A DNA stretch of 64,000 bases from Lunularia cruciata (taxonomy: Eukaryota; Streptophyta; Marchantiopsida; Lunulariales; Lunulariaceae). Below, piece by piece: positions 40,762 through 52,123 of this stretch. Where the stretch lies: NCBI GenBank assembly GCA_948567375.1, contig OX419757.1, positions 25,234,001-25,298,000 of the forward strand, in the 5' to 3' direction. The position numbers were made by a program, and so were the translations under genes. Position 1 is the first letter of the stretch, and every line of letters begins with the position of its first letter. The notes beneath the pieces are model-generated. The model was given only the letters and a program-made list of their open reading frames with translations, was not told the origin of the DNA and made no database searches.

Positions 40762-41023
40762 TATTGATTGCCCTTGTTACATGTTGATTAGAGTTAGACA
40801 TCAGATTACTTGTAGTGATTTCTCATATCTCTTATAGGTTGAAGCTTTAGCGTTAGGGAAATACATGACCGAGGTTAGTTTACATCGGACCAATTTGTTA
40901 TAGATTGGTCAGATGCCCTAGGCCCTTGCCTAGGCTCACATTTCATATGTTTTGTATTGTGTTTCCAGCCTTTTGACTCTTTGGGTCTTTCAGGCTTTAT
41001 ATTTCATTGTTCATTGTTCATTG
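40762..41023 (+). mobile_element. LINE-M, 3'-end fragment with TTCATTG tail
   Basis: Starts at ATTGATTGCCCTTGTTAC (end of the zinc motif), directly after the LINE-L tail, and ends with a 7-base-unit tail. An in-frame TAG lies near 40836. It is the third 3' fragment in a row behind LINE-J, in the same orientation. Confidence 0.83.
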
Positions 41024-42238
41024 TATACCAACCGAGAGATAGAGTGGTACAAAAAGCTTAGTAGGGAAGTCTCTCATGCTCCATGGACCTCACCTTAGTG
41101 GCATATGTGATAGCTAAAAACAAAGCTTTAGCCTCAAGAGGCAAAAACCCGGTTTCAGCAAGCAGCAATACATAAGGAGTTTGAGTCCCGACCCCAAGTT
41201 CATCACACAAAAACAATTTCTGAACTTTCTCCACCTTTTGCCACCATGTCTTCTTAGTACATGGACCCCAAATCTGAGCACCATACAGAACCACCGGCTG
41301 CAAAAGAGATCTGAACAGCACCTTCTTCAACTCCCATGTGGTAAGGTGAGCAAGTCCAGAGCGGTTCATGAGGGAAAACAAAGCTCTAAAGCCTGCATTG
41401 ATTCTCATCTTCACACAAGTAGACCAACTATAGTCATGAGAAAACTCAAGGCCCAAGTACTTGTAAGAAGAAACCTGCTCCAATTGCTGTCCATCAAAAA
41501 AGAAAGGTGTGACACCTCTAGAACCCACCACAATCACCTTGGACTTGTCAAGGTTCACCTCCATCTTTCTTTGATTTCAAAACAAGAGAAGAGAATCCAA
41601 CAACTTTTGTAAACTTTGTGGATTGGTAGAGAGGAGCACTACATCATCTGCATAAAGTAGTGCATGTATCATCAAAGAGCCAACCCGTACACTGTAGCTC
41701 TAGCTTCCATAAGCACCCTCTCTAGATCATCGATGAAGATTCCAAACAATGTTGGGGATAAAGTAACCTTGAATCACACCCATTGTGCTACGGACATCTT
41801 GAGAGCTCAAAGATGAAAGTTTCACAACTACCTTCTCATAGAGTCTAGAGATAGCACCAATCAGATCAGCTAAAACACCAACTTCCATGAGTCTCTCACT
41901 TAATGATTTCCTAAGCACCTTATCAAAGGCCTTCCTGAAATCAATAAATGAAACATAGAGAGCTCTCCCAACACCTTTAGATTTCCACCACAAAACATGG
42001 AGTACCAATAGATGATCCAAAGTTCTCAAGCCTGATCTGAAACCCGCTTGGCATTTAGCTCAAATTCGGTACTTTTCAGCCCAAGTGAGTCAACCTAGAC
42101 TCCAAAATTTGACCATACAACTTGGCAAAGATACTACTCACTAGAATGGTACAGTAATTGGTGACAATATCTCTCCAACCAAACTTGTGGATAGGAACAA
42201 CCTTCTTGAAGCACCACACACCTGATGGCCACACCTGA
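41024..42238 (-). mobile_element. LINE-N, ORF2 fragment without 3' end
   Basis: ORF2 from the thumb (RLPYQAF side) back to the RT fingers (FKKVVPIHK), minus strand, joined to the LINE-M tail. RT motif A (SFIDFRKAFDK) and GVIQG are present; the region after GVIQG is frameshifted (no CSLSP read), and CGA to TGA-type stops occur. No 3'UTR or tail, so its end was lost or never copied. Confidence 0.82.
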
Positions 42239-42684
42239 TGATACATACAGTAGTGCATGTATCATCAAGGAGCCAACCCATACACCTGTAGCTCCAGCTT
42301 CCATAAGCACCCTCTCTAGATCATCAATAAAGATTCCAAATAATGTTGGGGATAGAGAGCAACCTTGAATCACACCCATTGTGCTAAGGACATCTTGAGA
42401 GCTCAAAGATGAAAGTTTCACAACCACCTTCTCATAGAGTCTAGAGATAGCACCAATCAGATCAGCTGAAACACCAACTTGAGTGAGTCTCTCACTTAAT
42501 GATTTCCTAAGCACCTTATCAAAGGCCTTCCTGAAATCAATAAATGAAACATAGAGAGCTCTCCCAACACCCTTAGATTTCCACCACAAAACATGGAGTA
42601 CCAATAGATGATCCAAAGTACTAAAGCCTGATCTGAAACCCGCTTGGCACTTAGCTCAAATTTTTGTGCTTTTCAGCCCAAGTG
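42239..42684 (-). mobile_element. LINE-O, ORF2 fragment similar to part of LINE-N
   Basis: Covers RT from the motif C side (MIHALLY) back to CACTTGGGCTGAAAAG. It shares with LINE-N the variants SFIDFRKAFDK and CGCTTGGCA/TTTAGCTCAAAT, so it may be a tandem duplicate of 41640-42075. Its 5' end directly follows the tail of LINE-P (minus-strand order). Confidence 0.78.
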
Positions 42685-43296
42685 AACAATGAACAATGAA
42701 CAATGAAATATAAAGCCCGAAAGACCCAAAGAGTCAAAAGGCTGGAAACACAATACAAAACACATGAAATGTGAGCCAAGGCAAGGCCTAGGGCATCTGA
42801 CCAATGTGTAACAAATTGGTCTGATGTAAACTAACCTCGGTCATGTACTTCCCTAATGCTAAAGCTTCAACATGTAAGAGAGTAGAGAAATCACTACAAG
42901 TAATGTGATGTCTAACTCTAATATGCATGTAACAAGGGCAATCAATAAACACATGGTGCTCATCCTCAACTTTGCTCATAATACACAATTTGCAAAGTCT
43001 CATGGAGTGCTCTATCTGCTGCCAACGTCCTTGTTCTACTTCTAGTCTATGAGAACTAGTTCTATATTGAGCGATAACATGTCTAAGTGAAGTAGAAATC
43101 CTAGCCAAGAGATAATCTTGCTCACAATACACCAACATAGGATTTACAAACTGCTGATAGAACACCATCTTGATACCGGGCTGCTGCCATAAGCAAAGTA
43201 AGAACTGCTCCTTGATCACTTCTAGTAGTGCAATAGGCTTTAATCTCCAATGTCGCTCACAAACATTCCACCTTGTGGCCCATGCAACGAGATCTG
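42685..43296 (-). mobile_element. LINE-P, 5'-truncated 3' end with TTCATTG tail
   Basis: Tail of three 7-base units (AACAATGAACAATGAACAATG on the plus strand is its start), 3'UTR and 173 codons of the ORF2 C-terminus (WATRWNV to HIGQMP), all open. Truncated near 43296, where a subfamily-B LINE begins on the other strand. Confidence 0.85.
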
Positions 43297-44088
43297 GAAG
43301 TTGTGACAATTTGAGATCTGTGACTCTTTGGACATCACAACATTGTGAAGTGCAAATTCAGACCATTGTATCTTTGTACTCAATGATCCAAATGAAGTGA
43401 TCTTTGTGTCATTAGAATCAGCTCACTCAAGCATTTACATTGAAAAATTACTGACAGAGTTTAGAAGATATATTTGGAGCTCTGGGTACCCAGATTTTTG
43501 CAGCCTTTGGTAGCTTTGTGCACCACTGATTTGGAATGTAATATTTTTACATTCACATGTCCAAATGAGGTGATTCTTATCTCATTAGAACCAACTTCTC
43601 CAATTCCTTTTTTCAATACCTAGCTAGTAGTACTTAGTGATGTAAAATCTCAGGTAAGCCTACTTGAAAATCTTGAAGTTTTGGTGTTGGAAGTAAAACT
43701 TCTAGATTGATTGTGAGTGATTAGTGATTGGCATAATGGAGGAGTCCAAGATGGTGAAAGACATTGCAGATATAGCCTTGAAGCAACAACAATTAGCTGA
43801 AATGTACAAGAAATCTAATGATTTCCACAAAGAGCTTAGAACCTTCTTTGGACCTATGTCCCAGTGCATGAGTACTCTCATGACTGATATGGACGTTGTA
43901 AAGGTTGAGATCAGCACTGTTAAAGAGTCATTGAACTTGGTCAACCAAGAGATTCAAGACCTAAAGAAGAGTACTATCTTGCTGTTAACATCAACCAAGG
44001 GAATGGTGGATGCTACCGAGAAGGTTGCATCTTTGGGAGTACAAGCCAACGACATTGCTACACAAAGCGGAGGGCTCCAACAGATTGT
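43297..44088 (+). mobile_element. LINE-Q, subfamily B 5' end: 5'UTR and partial ORF1
   Basis: 43297-43735 is a 5'UTR related to 47500-47960 but clearly unlike that of the main subfamily, though it has the same kind of repeat (TCCAAATGAAGTGATC at 43388 and TCCAAATGAGGTGATTC at 43560, 172 apart). ORF1 starts at ATG 43736 (MEESKMVKDIADIALKQQQ) and is cut at GGLQQIVD, where it meets minus-strand ORF2 of LINE-R at CATCATACCACC. Confidence 0.82.
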
Positions 44089-46596
44089 GGACATCATCAT
44101 ACCACCTTTTGCAAGGGAGACCAAGTCTCTTCCTGTGGGAGCCTCTTGGAAACAAAGAAGTTGATGTAGATTGAAGAAGTTCAACCAATTGATCACTACG
44201 TTGTTGAAAATCAGAACTCCACTCCATAGAACCCAATTTCTCTTGGATAGCTTGTTGGTACAAGTCTCTCTTGTAAAAATCTAGACAAAGTTTGCCTCTA
44301 AAGGTATGGTCAATAGGTAATGTGGTTCTATTGAGGCAAGGAAAAAGGATGATACAAGATAGAGGTGCATGGTCTGATTCTGGTTGAGGATCTAAAATAG
44401 AAAAATCTGAGACAAGATGGATATCATTAGCTGAAGTGAGCATATAATCTATGGTGCTTGATCCACCTGAGGCAAAGCATGTACTTTTACAAGTTTCTGG
44501 AAATTGAGAAAGGCCATTCAAGATCTTCAAGCTACAATTGGCACCAAAGCTCAAAAAGTGCTCACTCATGGAGTTGGACATAGGATCTTTGGAAGAGCGT
44601 GACCAAGCACTAGAATGGTCTATCAAGCTGTGGAAAGGATCATTCTCAAGGTCACTCAAGTTAGGGATCTGAGAGGCTTTGATCCTAGCATTGAAATCAC
44701 CAAGAACAAAGACTGCACCTTTACTTTGAAACTCTAACACATCTTTTGTCAAGGAGTGGAAAGGCTGCATGGTGTTGAGAACTCCACTTGAATAGATTGG
44801 TGATGTCAATGGGGCAAAGTAACAAACAGCAATGAAGCAAGGTGCGGCAACTCCTCCAATCCTCAGCCATTGGTATTGTCCACTTGAATCTTGACCTATC
44901 AAAGAGACTGATTTCTCAAAGCCAAATCTGACGTTAGTAGCAATACCTCCAAAGCCCCTTCCTTTGTGTTGTCTCCACTTATTCTAGGTTGAACCAACAA
45001 GAGTGAATCCTTCAATGTCTTGAATGGTGTTTCCTTCATGTTCCCATGTCTCCACAAGATTGATCAGATCAGCATCATCCCACAAAGGCTTAGCGCTAGA
45101 GTACTTGGTATGTGTGAGACCATGAACATTCCAAAACAGCACTCTAAGGGTCTAGAATTGCTATGCAGTAGCTGGCAATTTCTTTTGAGTAATCACAGCT
45201 CTATTAACCCTCAAGAATGCAACAAAGCCTGCTTGTTGAGCCTCCTTCACCTTTGCTAATTCTCCCTTCTTTGCTTGCCATTGGAGAGGTGTGAGATCAA
45301 GGTCCAACCAGATACGCCGCCCCTTTAGTATAGCTTTGTTCCCCATCACTGCATTCCTTTGAGTTTGTGAGCCAAACCTCACCAAAATGCTTCTTGGTTG
45401 TGCACCTCGTTGTCCCAATCTATATGCTTGCAAAATCTGAGGATCATGGACTCATCTTGACCTCTAATGTGTCAACCATCTCTTGCAGCCTTCCATTGTG
45501 TGAACCAATGTTGGTGGCTTGTGCTCCCAAGGAAGCAACCTTCTTAGTAGCATCCACCATACCCTTGGTGGAACATCAAACTGCTACTCTTCTTGAGTTC
45601 TTGGATATCTATGGTGATCGAATTGAGAGATTCTTTCACAATCAAGACATCAGCTCTTATGGTTTGCAAATCTGCCATAAGAGTGTTAATGCATTGAGAC
45701 ATGGGGGCAAAAAAGCTCTTGAGTTCCTTGTGAAAGTCATTTGCTTTTCTATACATTTCAGCAAGTTGTTGCTGTTTTGAAGCCATCTCAGCAATGTCTT
45801 GCATCATCTTGGAAGCTTTCATTCTAAAAGTTCTAACAGATACTATGAGAATGTATCCTCTGGTTCACTCAAGCTCTATGAACACCAATAGCTCTACAAT
45901 TACTTTTTCTCATGAACCAAAAATCTACTCCTTGGACTTGTAAATCAAAAGTTACAAACCTTTGAATTTGAATTTGAGTTTTTCCTACATGAAAATTTTG
46001 AAATCTTACAGATTTTGAAAATTCATAACCTTGGCTATAGTACTTTAAAATCTACAAGTTATGACTCAATCAAAAGCTCTTGAGAAATTCTATCCAACGA
46101 ATAAAAAATGAACCCATTTGAGCCAATAGACATGAAGTTATGGCCTCTCTATGGTAAACTTCTAAACCTCATTGAGTCACAGAATTCAAATGCTCATAAC
46201 TTGAAGCACAAACCTTCAAATTCTATGAAATAAACTTCAATCAATAGCTCTTGACAACATGCTCCTAATGAGTCCAAGATCACCTCATTTGAAGACGTAA
46301 CTCCAAAGTTCCAGCCTTGGAAAGTTGCAGATTTGAGCACCACCAACCGCACAAGAACACAGATTGATGAATTTTGAAAGTTCTTCCACAGAACTCCAAC
46401 TTTAGCAAGCAGGTATTCAAAAGAAAGCCCTTTCGCAGCTGTTTCCAATGAGGCCAAGATTGAAAGATTTGGATATGGAACCAAAAAGTTACAAGGTGTT
46501 GAAAATTGAGCTCAAACTCTAAAATCTTTGAGAGATGGCAAAATTCGAATCTTCATAACTTTCTATGTGTATGTGCTCTGCAAGCGCGCCTGGTAT
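44089..46596 (-). mobile_element. LINE-R, 3'-truncated: 5'UTR, ORF1, ORF2 endonuclease
   Basis: Minus strand: 5'UTR 46596-45823, ORF1 from ATG 45822 with a deletion between coiled coil and VHDP (near 45450) and a frameshift near 45575, TAG-CAA-TTC at 45163-45155, then ORF2 through the whole endonuclease to LGLPCKRWYDD, where it turns into LINE-Q. Its ORF2 endonuclease segment (44902-44089) is open. RT is missing. Confidence 0.83.
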
Positions 46597-46686
46597 TGGC
46601 ATAGATAGGATCCTTTGGAGGTGCATAGAACTAGAAGAGGTATTCCTATAGTATTGCAAGCATGCCATATCAAGCTACAAGCTTGC
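46597..46686. other. 90 bp of unassigned sequence between LINE-R and LINE-S
   Basis: After the LINE-R 5'UTR stops near GCGCGCCTGGTATT, about 90 bases match nothing else in the window. It could be original host DNA between two insertions or filler. It contains no ORF. Confidence 0.4.
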
Positions 46687-47258
46687 TAGAATTGGCACCA
46701 AAGCGCAAAAAGTGCTCACTCATGGAGTTGGCCATATGATCTTTGGAAGAGCATGACCAAGCACTAGAATGGTCTATCAAGCTGTGGAAAGGATCATTCT
46801 CAAGGTCACTCAAGTCAGGGATTTGAGAGGCTTGGATCCTAGCACTGAAATCACCAAGAACAAGTATTGCACCTTTACTTTGAAACTCTAACACATCCTT
46901 TGTCAATGAGTGGAAAGGCTGCATGGTGTTGAGAACTCCACTTGAATAGATTGGTGATGTCAACGGGGCAAAGTAACAAACAAAAATGAAGCAAGGTGTG
47001 GCAACTCCTCCAATCCTCAGCCATTGGTATTGTCCACTTGAATCTTGACCTATCAAAGAGACTGATTTCTCAAAGCCAAATCTGACGTAAGTAGCAATAC
47101 CTCCAAAGCCCCTTCCTTTGTGTTGTCTCCGCTTGTTCCAGGTTGAACCAACAAGAGTGAATCCTTCAATGTCTTGAATGGTGTTTCCTTCATGTTCCCA
47201 TGTCTCCACAAGATTGATCAGATCAGCATCATCCCACAAAGGCTTAGCGCTAGAGTAC
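46687..47258 (-). mobile_element. LINE-S, endonuclease-domain fragment
   Basis: Minus-strand ORF2 from SSAKPLWDD to LRFGAN, open throughout, with LVETWEH and GDFSARI (Ser in place of the Asn of GDFNARI). It lacks ORF1, RT and 3' end, and abuts the 5'UTR of LINE-T on the opposite strand at 47258/47259. Confidence 0.82.
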
Positions 47259-47966
47259 TCACTCACATATCCAATCCAGGTGATTCTTGTGTCATAAGAA
47301 CCACATGGTCATAGGCTTTCTATTGAGTCCATATTTGAAAGATTTGGATATCCAACGCAGATGATATGACCATTTGTTTCACTGTAGCACTTGCAACTAC
47401 TTGGTGTTAAAATCTGCACATGTGAAGTAGGATTGCTCTGTACTTATAGGTCCAAATCAAGTGGTTTTTGTAGCAATAGAACAAGCATTGTGCAAGTTTT
47501 CTATTGAGGTCTGATTTATAGAAATTGAAGGTCAGATAAGGAAGTTGTGACAGTTTGAAATTTGTGACTCTTTGGACATCATAACATTGTGAAGTGCAAA
47601 TTCAAGCTTTTGTATCTTTGTACTCAATGATCCAAATGAAGTGATCTTTGTGTCTTTAGAATCAGCTCCCTCATACCTTTAGATGGAAAATTGATTGCTT
47701 AAGGTTAGAAGCTCTAGGTTCCTCAAATTTTGCAGCCTTTGGTATCTTTGTGCATTGCAGATTTGAAAGATAGTATCTTTGCACTCACATATTCAAATGA
47801 GGTGATTCTTATCTCATTAGAATCAGCTTTTCAAGTTCTTTACTTCAACACCAACCTAGTAGTGCTTACAATTGTAAAATAGTAGTGCTGCCTACTTGAA
47901 AATCCTAAAGTTTTGGTGTTGGAATAAAACTTCTAAATTGATTGTGAGTGATAAGTGATTGTCACA

Positions 47967-48806
47967 ATAGAGGAGTCCAAGATGGTGAAAGAAATTGATG
48001 ATATAGCCATGAAGCAACAACAATTAACTGAAATATATAGGAAAGAAAATGATTTCCACAAGGACCTTAGAAGCTTCATGGCACCTATGTCTCAGTGCAT
48101 GAGTACTCTCATGACTGATATGCAATTTGTAAAGGTTGAGATCAGTAGTGTCAAAGAGTCTTTGAACTTAGTCAACCAAGAGATTCAAGACCTCAAGAAG
48201 AGTTCTATCTCTCTGTTAACATCAACCAAGGGGATGGTTGATGCTATCAAGAAAGTTGCTTCCTTGGGAGCACAAGCCAACGATATTGCTACACAAGGCG
48301 GAGGGCTCCAACAGATTGTGGACACATTAGAAGTGAAGATGAAGTCTTATGGTGAAGCTACTAAGGTGGCTCAAATCTCTTGCTTGCAAGAGCATGAGGT
48401 TGAGAAGGAGAACCAATTGGCCAGAATGAAGAACTTGAGAATTTCAGGTTTGCCAGAGACTGAGAAGGAAGACACCAAGGCCATATTGTGTGAGTTTATT
48501 GCTGATTCTTTGAGAGTCCATGATCCTCAGATTTTGCAAGCATATAGATTGGGACAACAAGGTGCACAACCAAGAAGCATTTTGGTGAGGTTTGGCTCAG
48601 AAACTCAAAGGAATGCAGTGATGGATAACAAGGCTATACTGAAGGGGCGGCGTATTTGGTTGGACCTTGATCTCACACCTCTCCAATGGCAAGCAAAGAA
48701 AGGAGAATTAGCAAAAGTGAAGGAGGCTGAACAAGCAGGTTTTGTTGCATTCTTGAGAGACAATAGAGTTGTGATCACCCAAAGGAAGTTGTCAACTACC
48801 GCATAG
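47967..48806 (+). pseudogene. LINE-T ORF1 (subfamily B), start codon lost
   Basis: Same length as main-subfamily ORF1 but the expected ATG is ATA (47967-47969; LINE-Q has ATG). The next in-frame ATG is codon 6 (47982). The frame is open to the TAG at 48804. The N-terminal ~125 residues (EESKMVKEIDDIAMKQQQL; VKVEISSVKESLNLVNQEI) are diverged from the main subfamily, whereas after LEVKMKSY the sequence is almost identical to it. It could still be translated from codon 6. Confidence 0.78.
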
Positions 48807-51800
48807 CAATTCCAGACCCTTAGAGTGTTGTTTTGGAATGTTCATGGTCTCACACATACCAAGTACTCAAGCGCTAAACCTGTGTGGGATGATGTTGATC
48901 TGATCAACAATGAAACAACAATGAAACAATGAAATATAAAGCCCGAAAGACCCAAAGAGTCAAAAGGCTGGAAACACAATACAAAACACATGAAATGTGA
49001 GCCTAGGCAAGGGCCTAGGGCATCTGACCAATCTGTAACAAATTGGTCCGATGTAAAGTTACTTCTGTCATGTACTTCCCTAACGATCAAGCTAAACGAT
49101 CAATCTTGTGGAGACATGGGAACATGAAGGAAACACCATTCAAGACATTGAAGGTTTCATTCTTGTTGGTTCAACTTGGAACAAGCGGAGGTAGCATAGA
49201 GGAAGGGGCTTTGGAGGTATTGCTACTTAAGTCAGATTTGGCTTTGAAAAATCAGTCTCTTTGATAGGTCAAGACTCAAGTGGACAATACCAATGGCTGA
49301 GGATTGGAGGAGTTGCTACACCTTGCTTCCTTGCTGTTTGTTACTTTGCCCCATTGACATCACCAATCTATTCAAGCGGATCTCTCAATACCATGCAGCC
49401 TTTCCACTCCTTGACAAAGGATGTGTTGGAATTTCAAAGTAAAGGTGCAGTACTTATTCTTGGTGATTTCAATGCTAGGATCCAAACCTCTCAGATTCCT
49501 GAGTTTAGTGACCTTGAGAATGATCCTTTCCATAGCTTGATAGATCATTCTAGTGCTTGGTCCCGCTCTTCCAAAGATCTCATATCCAACTCCATGAGTG
49601 AGCACTTTTTGAGCTTTGGTACCAATTGTAGCTTGAAGATCTTGAATGGCCTTTCTCAATTTCTAGAAACTTGTAAGAGCACATGCTTTTCTTCTGGTGG
49701 TTCCAGCACTGTAGATTACATGAGAAACTGAGCTCTATGGAGTGGAGTTATGATTTTCAATAACGTAGTGATCAGTTGGTTGAACTTCTTCAATCTACAT
49801 CAACAACTTTGTTTCCACGAGGTTCTCACAGGAAGAGACTTGGTCTCCCTTGCAATAGGTGGTTTGATGTTGACTGCAAAATGGCAAGGATCAAAGCTAT
49901 GGATAGGTCTCTTGATCAGATTGCACAAAATCAGGCTTTTGTCTCTTATAGAAAGTTGGTGAAGTGCAAGAAGCGAGCGTTCTTGAGACTCAAGGAGTTG
50001 AGTTGAGCATTGAATTGAGTAGCAATCCCAAGGCTTTTTGGCAGAAGGTAACCATCAGATCCCCATCTCCATCGCTGGACGTGAATGAGCTTTGTCAATA
50101 TGTGAAGGATTTGTACTTTTTCCCTGATGCTCCAAGTATGGCACCTTGCCTTGGATCTGCTCTCACCATCTCTGAAGCTGATGTCCAATACCAATTGAAG
50201 AAGTTGGCCAATGGTAAGGCTGAAGACCTTGATGGACTATGTGTTGAACTACTTAAGTGGGGTGGTAGCCATCTGATTTCAGTACTCACTTCTCTCTTGA
50301 ATGAGGCCATCAGGTTTGGCTTTCCTGATAGATGGTGCTTCAAGAAGGTAGTTCCTATTCACAAGTCTGGTCAGAGAGATATTGTTACCAATTATCGTAC
50401 CATTCTAGTGGGTAGTATCTTTGCCAAGTTGTATGGTTGAATTTTGGAGTCTAGGTTGAGTACTTGGGCTGAAAAGTACAGAATTTGAGCTCAGTGCCAA
50501 GCAAGTTTCAGATCAGGCTTTAGTACTTTGGATCATCTATTGGTACTCCATGTTTTGTGGTGGAAATCTAAAGGTGTTGGGAGAGCTCTCTATGTTGCAT
50601 TTATTGATTTTAGGAAGGCCTTTGATAAGGTGCTTAGGAAATCATTAAGTGAGAGACTCAAGGAAGTTGGTGTTTCAGCTGATCTGATTGGTGCTATCTC
50701 TAGACTCTATGAGAAGGTGGTTGTGAAACTTTCATCTTTGAGCTCTCAATGTCCTTAGCACAATGGGTGTAATTCAAGGTTGCTCTCTATCTCCAACATT
50801 GTTTGGAATCTTCATCAATGATCTAGAGAGGGTGCTTATGGAAGCTAGAGCTACAGGTGTACAGGTTGGCTCCTTGATAATACATGCACTACTATATGCG
50901 GATGATGTAGTGCTCCTCTCTACCAATCCACAAAGTTTACAGAAGTTGTTGGATTCTCTTCTCTTGTTTTGCAATGAAACAAAGTTGGAAGTGAACCTTG
51001 ACAAGTCCAAGATGATTGTGGTGGGTTCTAAAGGTGTCACACCTTTCTTTTTTGATGGACAGAAATTGGAGCAAGTTTCTTCTTACAAGTACTTGGGCCT
51101 TAAGTTTTCTCATGACTATAGTTGGTCTACTTGTGTGAGGATGAGAATCAATGCAGGCTTTAGAGCTTTGTATTCACTCATAAACCGCTCTAGACTTGCT
51201 CACCTTACCACATGGGAGTTGACGAAGGTGTTGTTCAGATGTCTTGTGCAGCCGGTGGTTCTATATGGTGCTCAGATTTGGGGTCCAGGTACTAAGAAGA
51301 CATGGTGGCAAAAGGTGGAGAAAGTTCAGAAATTGTTTTTGTGTGATGAACTTGGAGTGAGGACTCAAACTCCCTATGTATTGATGCTTGCTGAAACAGG
51401 GTTTTTACCTCTTGAGGCTGAAGCTTTGTTTTTAGCTATCACAGATGCCACTAAGGTGAGGTCCATGGAGCATGAGAGACTTCCCTACCAAGCTTTTTGT
51501 GCCACTCTATCTGTTAGTTGGTATATAGATCTGGTTGCTTGGGCCACAAGGTGGAATGTTTCAGAGCGACATTGGAGGTTGGAGCCTATTGCACTACGAG
51601 AAGTGATCAAGGAGCAGTTCTTACTTTGCTTATGGCAGCAGCCCGGTACCAAGATGGTGTTCTATCAGCAATTTGTAAATCCTATGTTGGTGTATTGTGA
51701 GCAAGACTATCTCTTGGCTAGGATTTCTACTTCACTTAGACATGTTATTGCTCAATATAGAACTAGTTCTCATAGACTAGAAGTAGAACAAGGATGTTGG

Positions 51801-52018
51801 CAGCAGATAGAGCACTCCATGGGGCTTTGCAAATTGTGTATTATGAGCATCATGTGTTGATTGTTTGCCCTTGTTACATGCAAATTAGAGTTAGACATCA
51901 CATTACTTGTAGTGATTTTTCTACTCTCTTACAGGTTGAAGCTTTAGCGTTAGGGAAGTACATGATAGAGGTTAGTTTACATTGGACCAATTTGTTACAG
52001 ATTGGTCAGATGCCCTAG
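48807..52018 (+). pseudogene. LINE-T ORF2
   Basis: Endonuclease start, then LINE-U (48908-49084), then endonuclease to DYM, a jump to EKLSSMEWS, and RT to the C-terminus. Stops include 50438-50440 and 50486-50488 (both CGA to TGA, at the same codons as in LINE-B), a missing A in CTCTCAATGTCC near 50752, and a deletion in the zinc motif near 51848. Motif C YADD is kept. Confidence 0.83.
48902..49090 (-). mobile_element. LINE-U, ~180-bp 3' end inside LINE-T
   Basis: TTTCATTG-type tail, 3'UTR and a few ORF2 codons (insert 48908-49084). GATCAA flanks it on both sides (48902-48907, 49085-49090), a likely 6-bp target duplication, followed by a 7-base filler GCTAAAC and a second GATCAA where LINE-T resumes. 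Confidence 0.78.
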
Positions 52019-52123
52019 GCCCTTGCCTAGGCTCACATTTCATTATTTTGTATTGTGTTTCCAGCCTTTTGACTCTTTGGGTCTTCCGGGCTTTATATTT
52101 CATTGTTCATTGTTCATTGTTCA

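Larger units (their letters stand above)
47259..52123 (+). mobile_element. LINE-T, subfamily B, near full length, interrupted by LINE-U
   Basis: 5'UTR 47259-47966 with repeat units at about 47270, 47452, 47631 and 47792 (steps 182, 179, 161). ORF1 follows, then TAG-CAA-TTC (48804-48812), ORF2 to 52018, 3'UTR and a TTCATTG tail to 52123. ORF2 has a deletion of about 270 bp at 49720-49730, stops and frameshifts. It shows subfamily B to be a complete element whose ORF1 C-terminus and ORF2 are the same as in the main subfamily. Confidence 0.86.

Noticed and set aside
40364-41023. CRISPR-like or satellite array of TTTCATTG units
   Set aside because: The units are short LINE tails at each 3' end, with no spacers.
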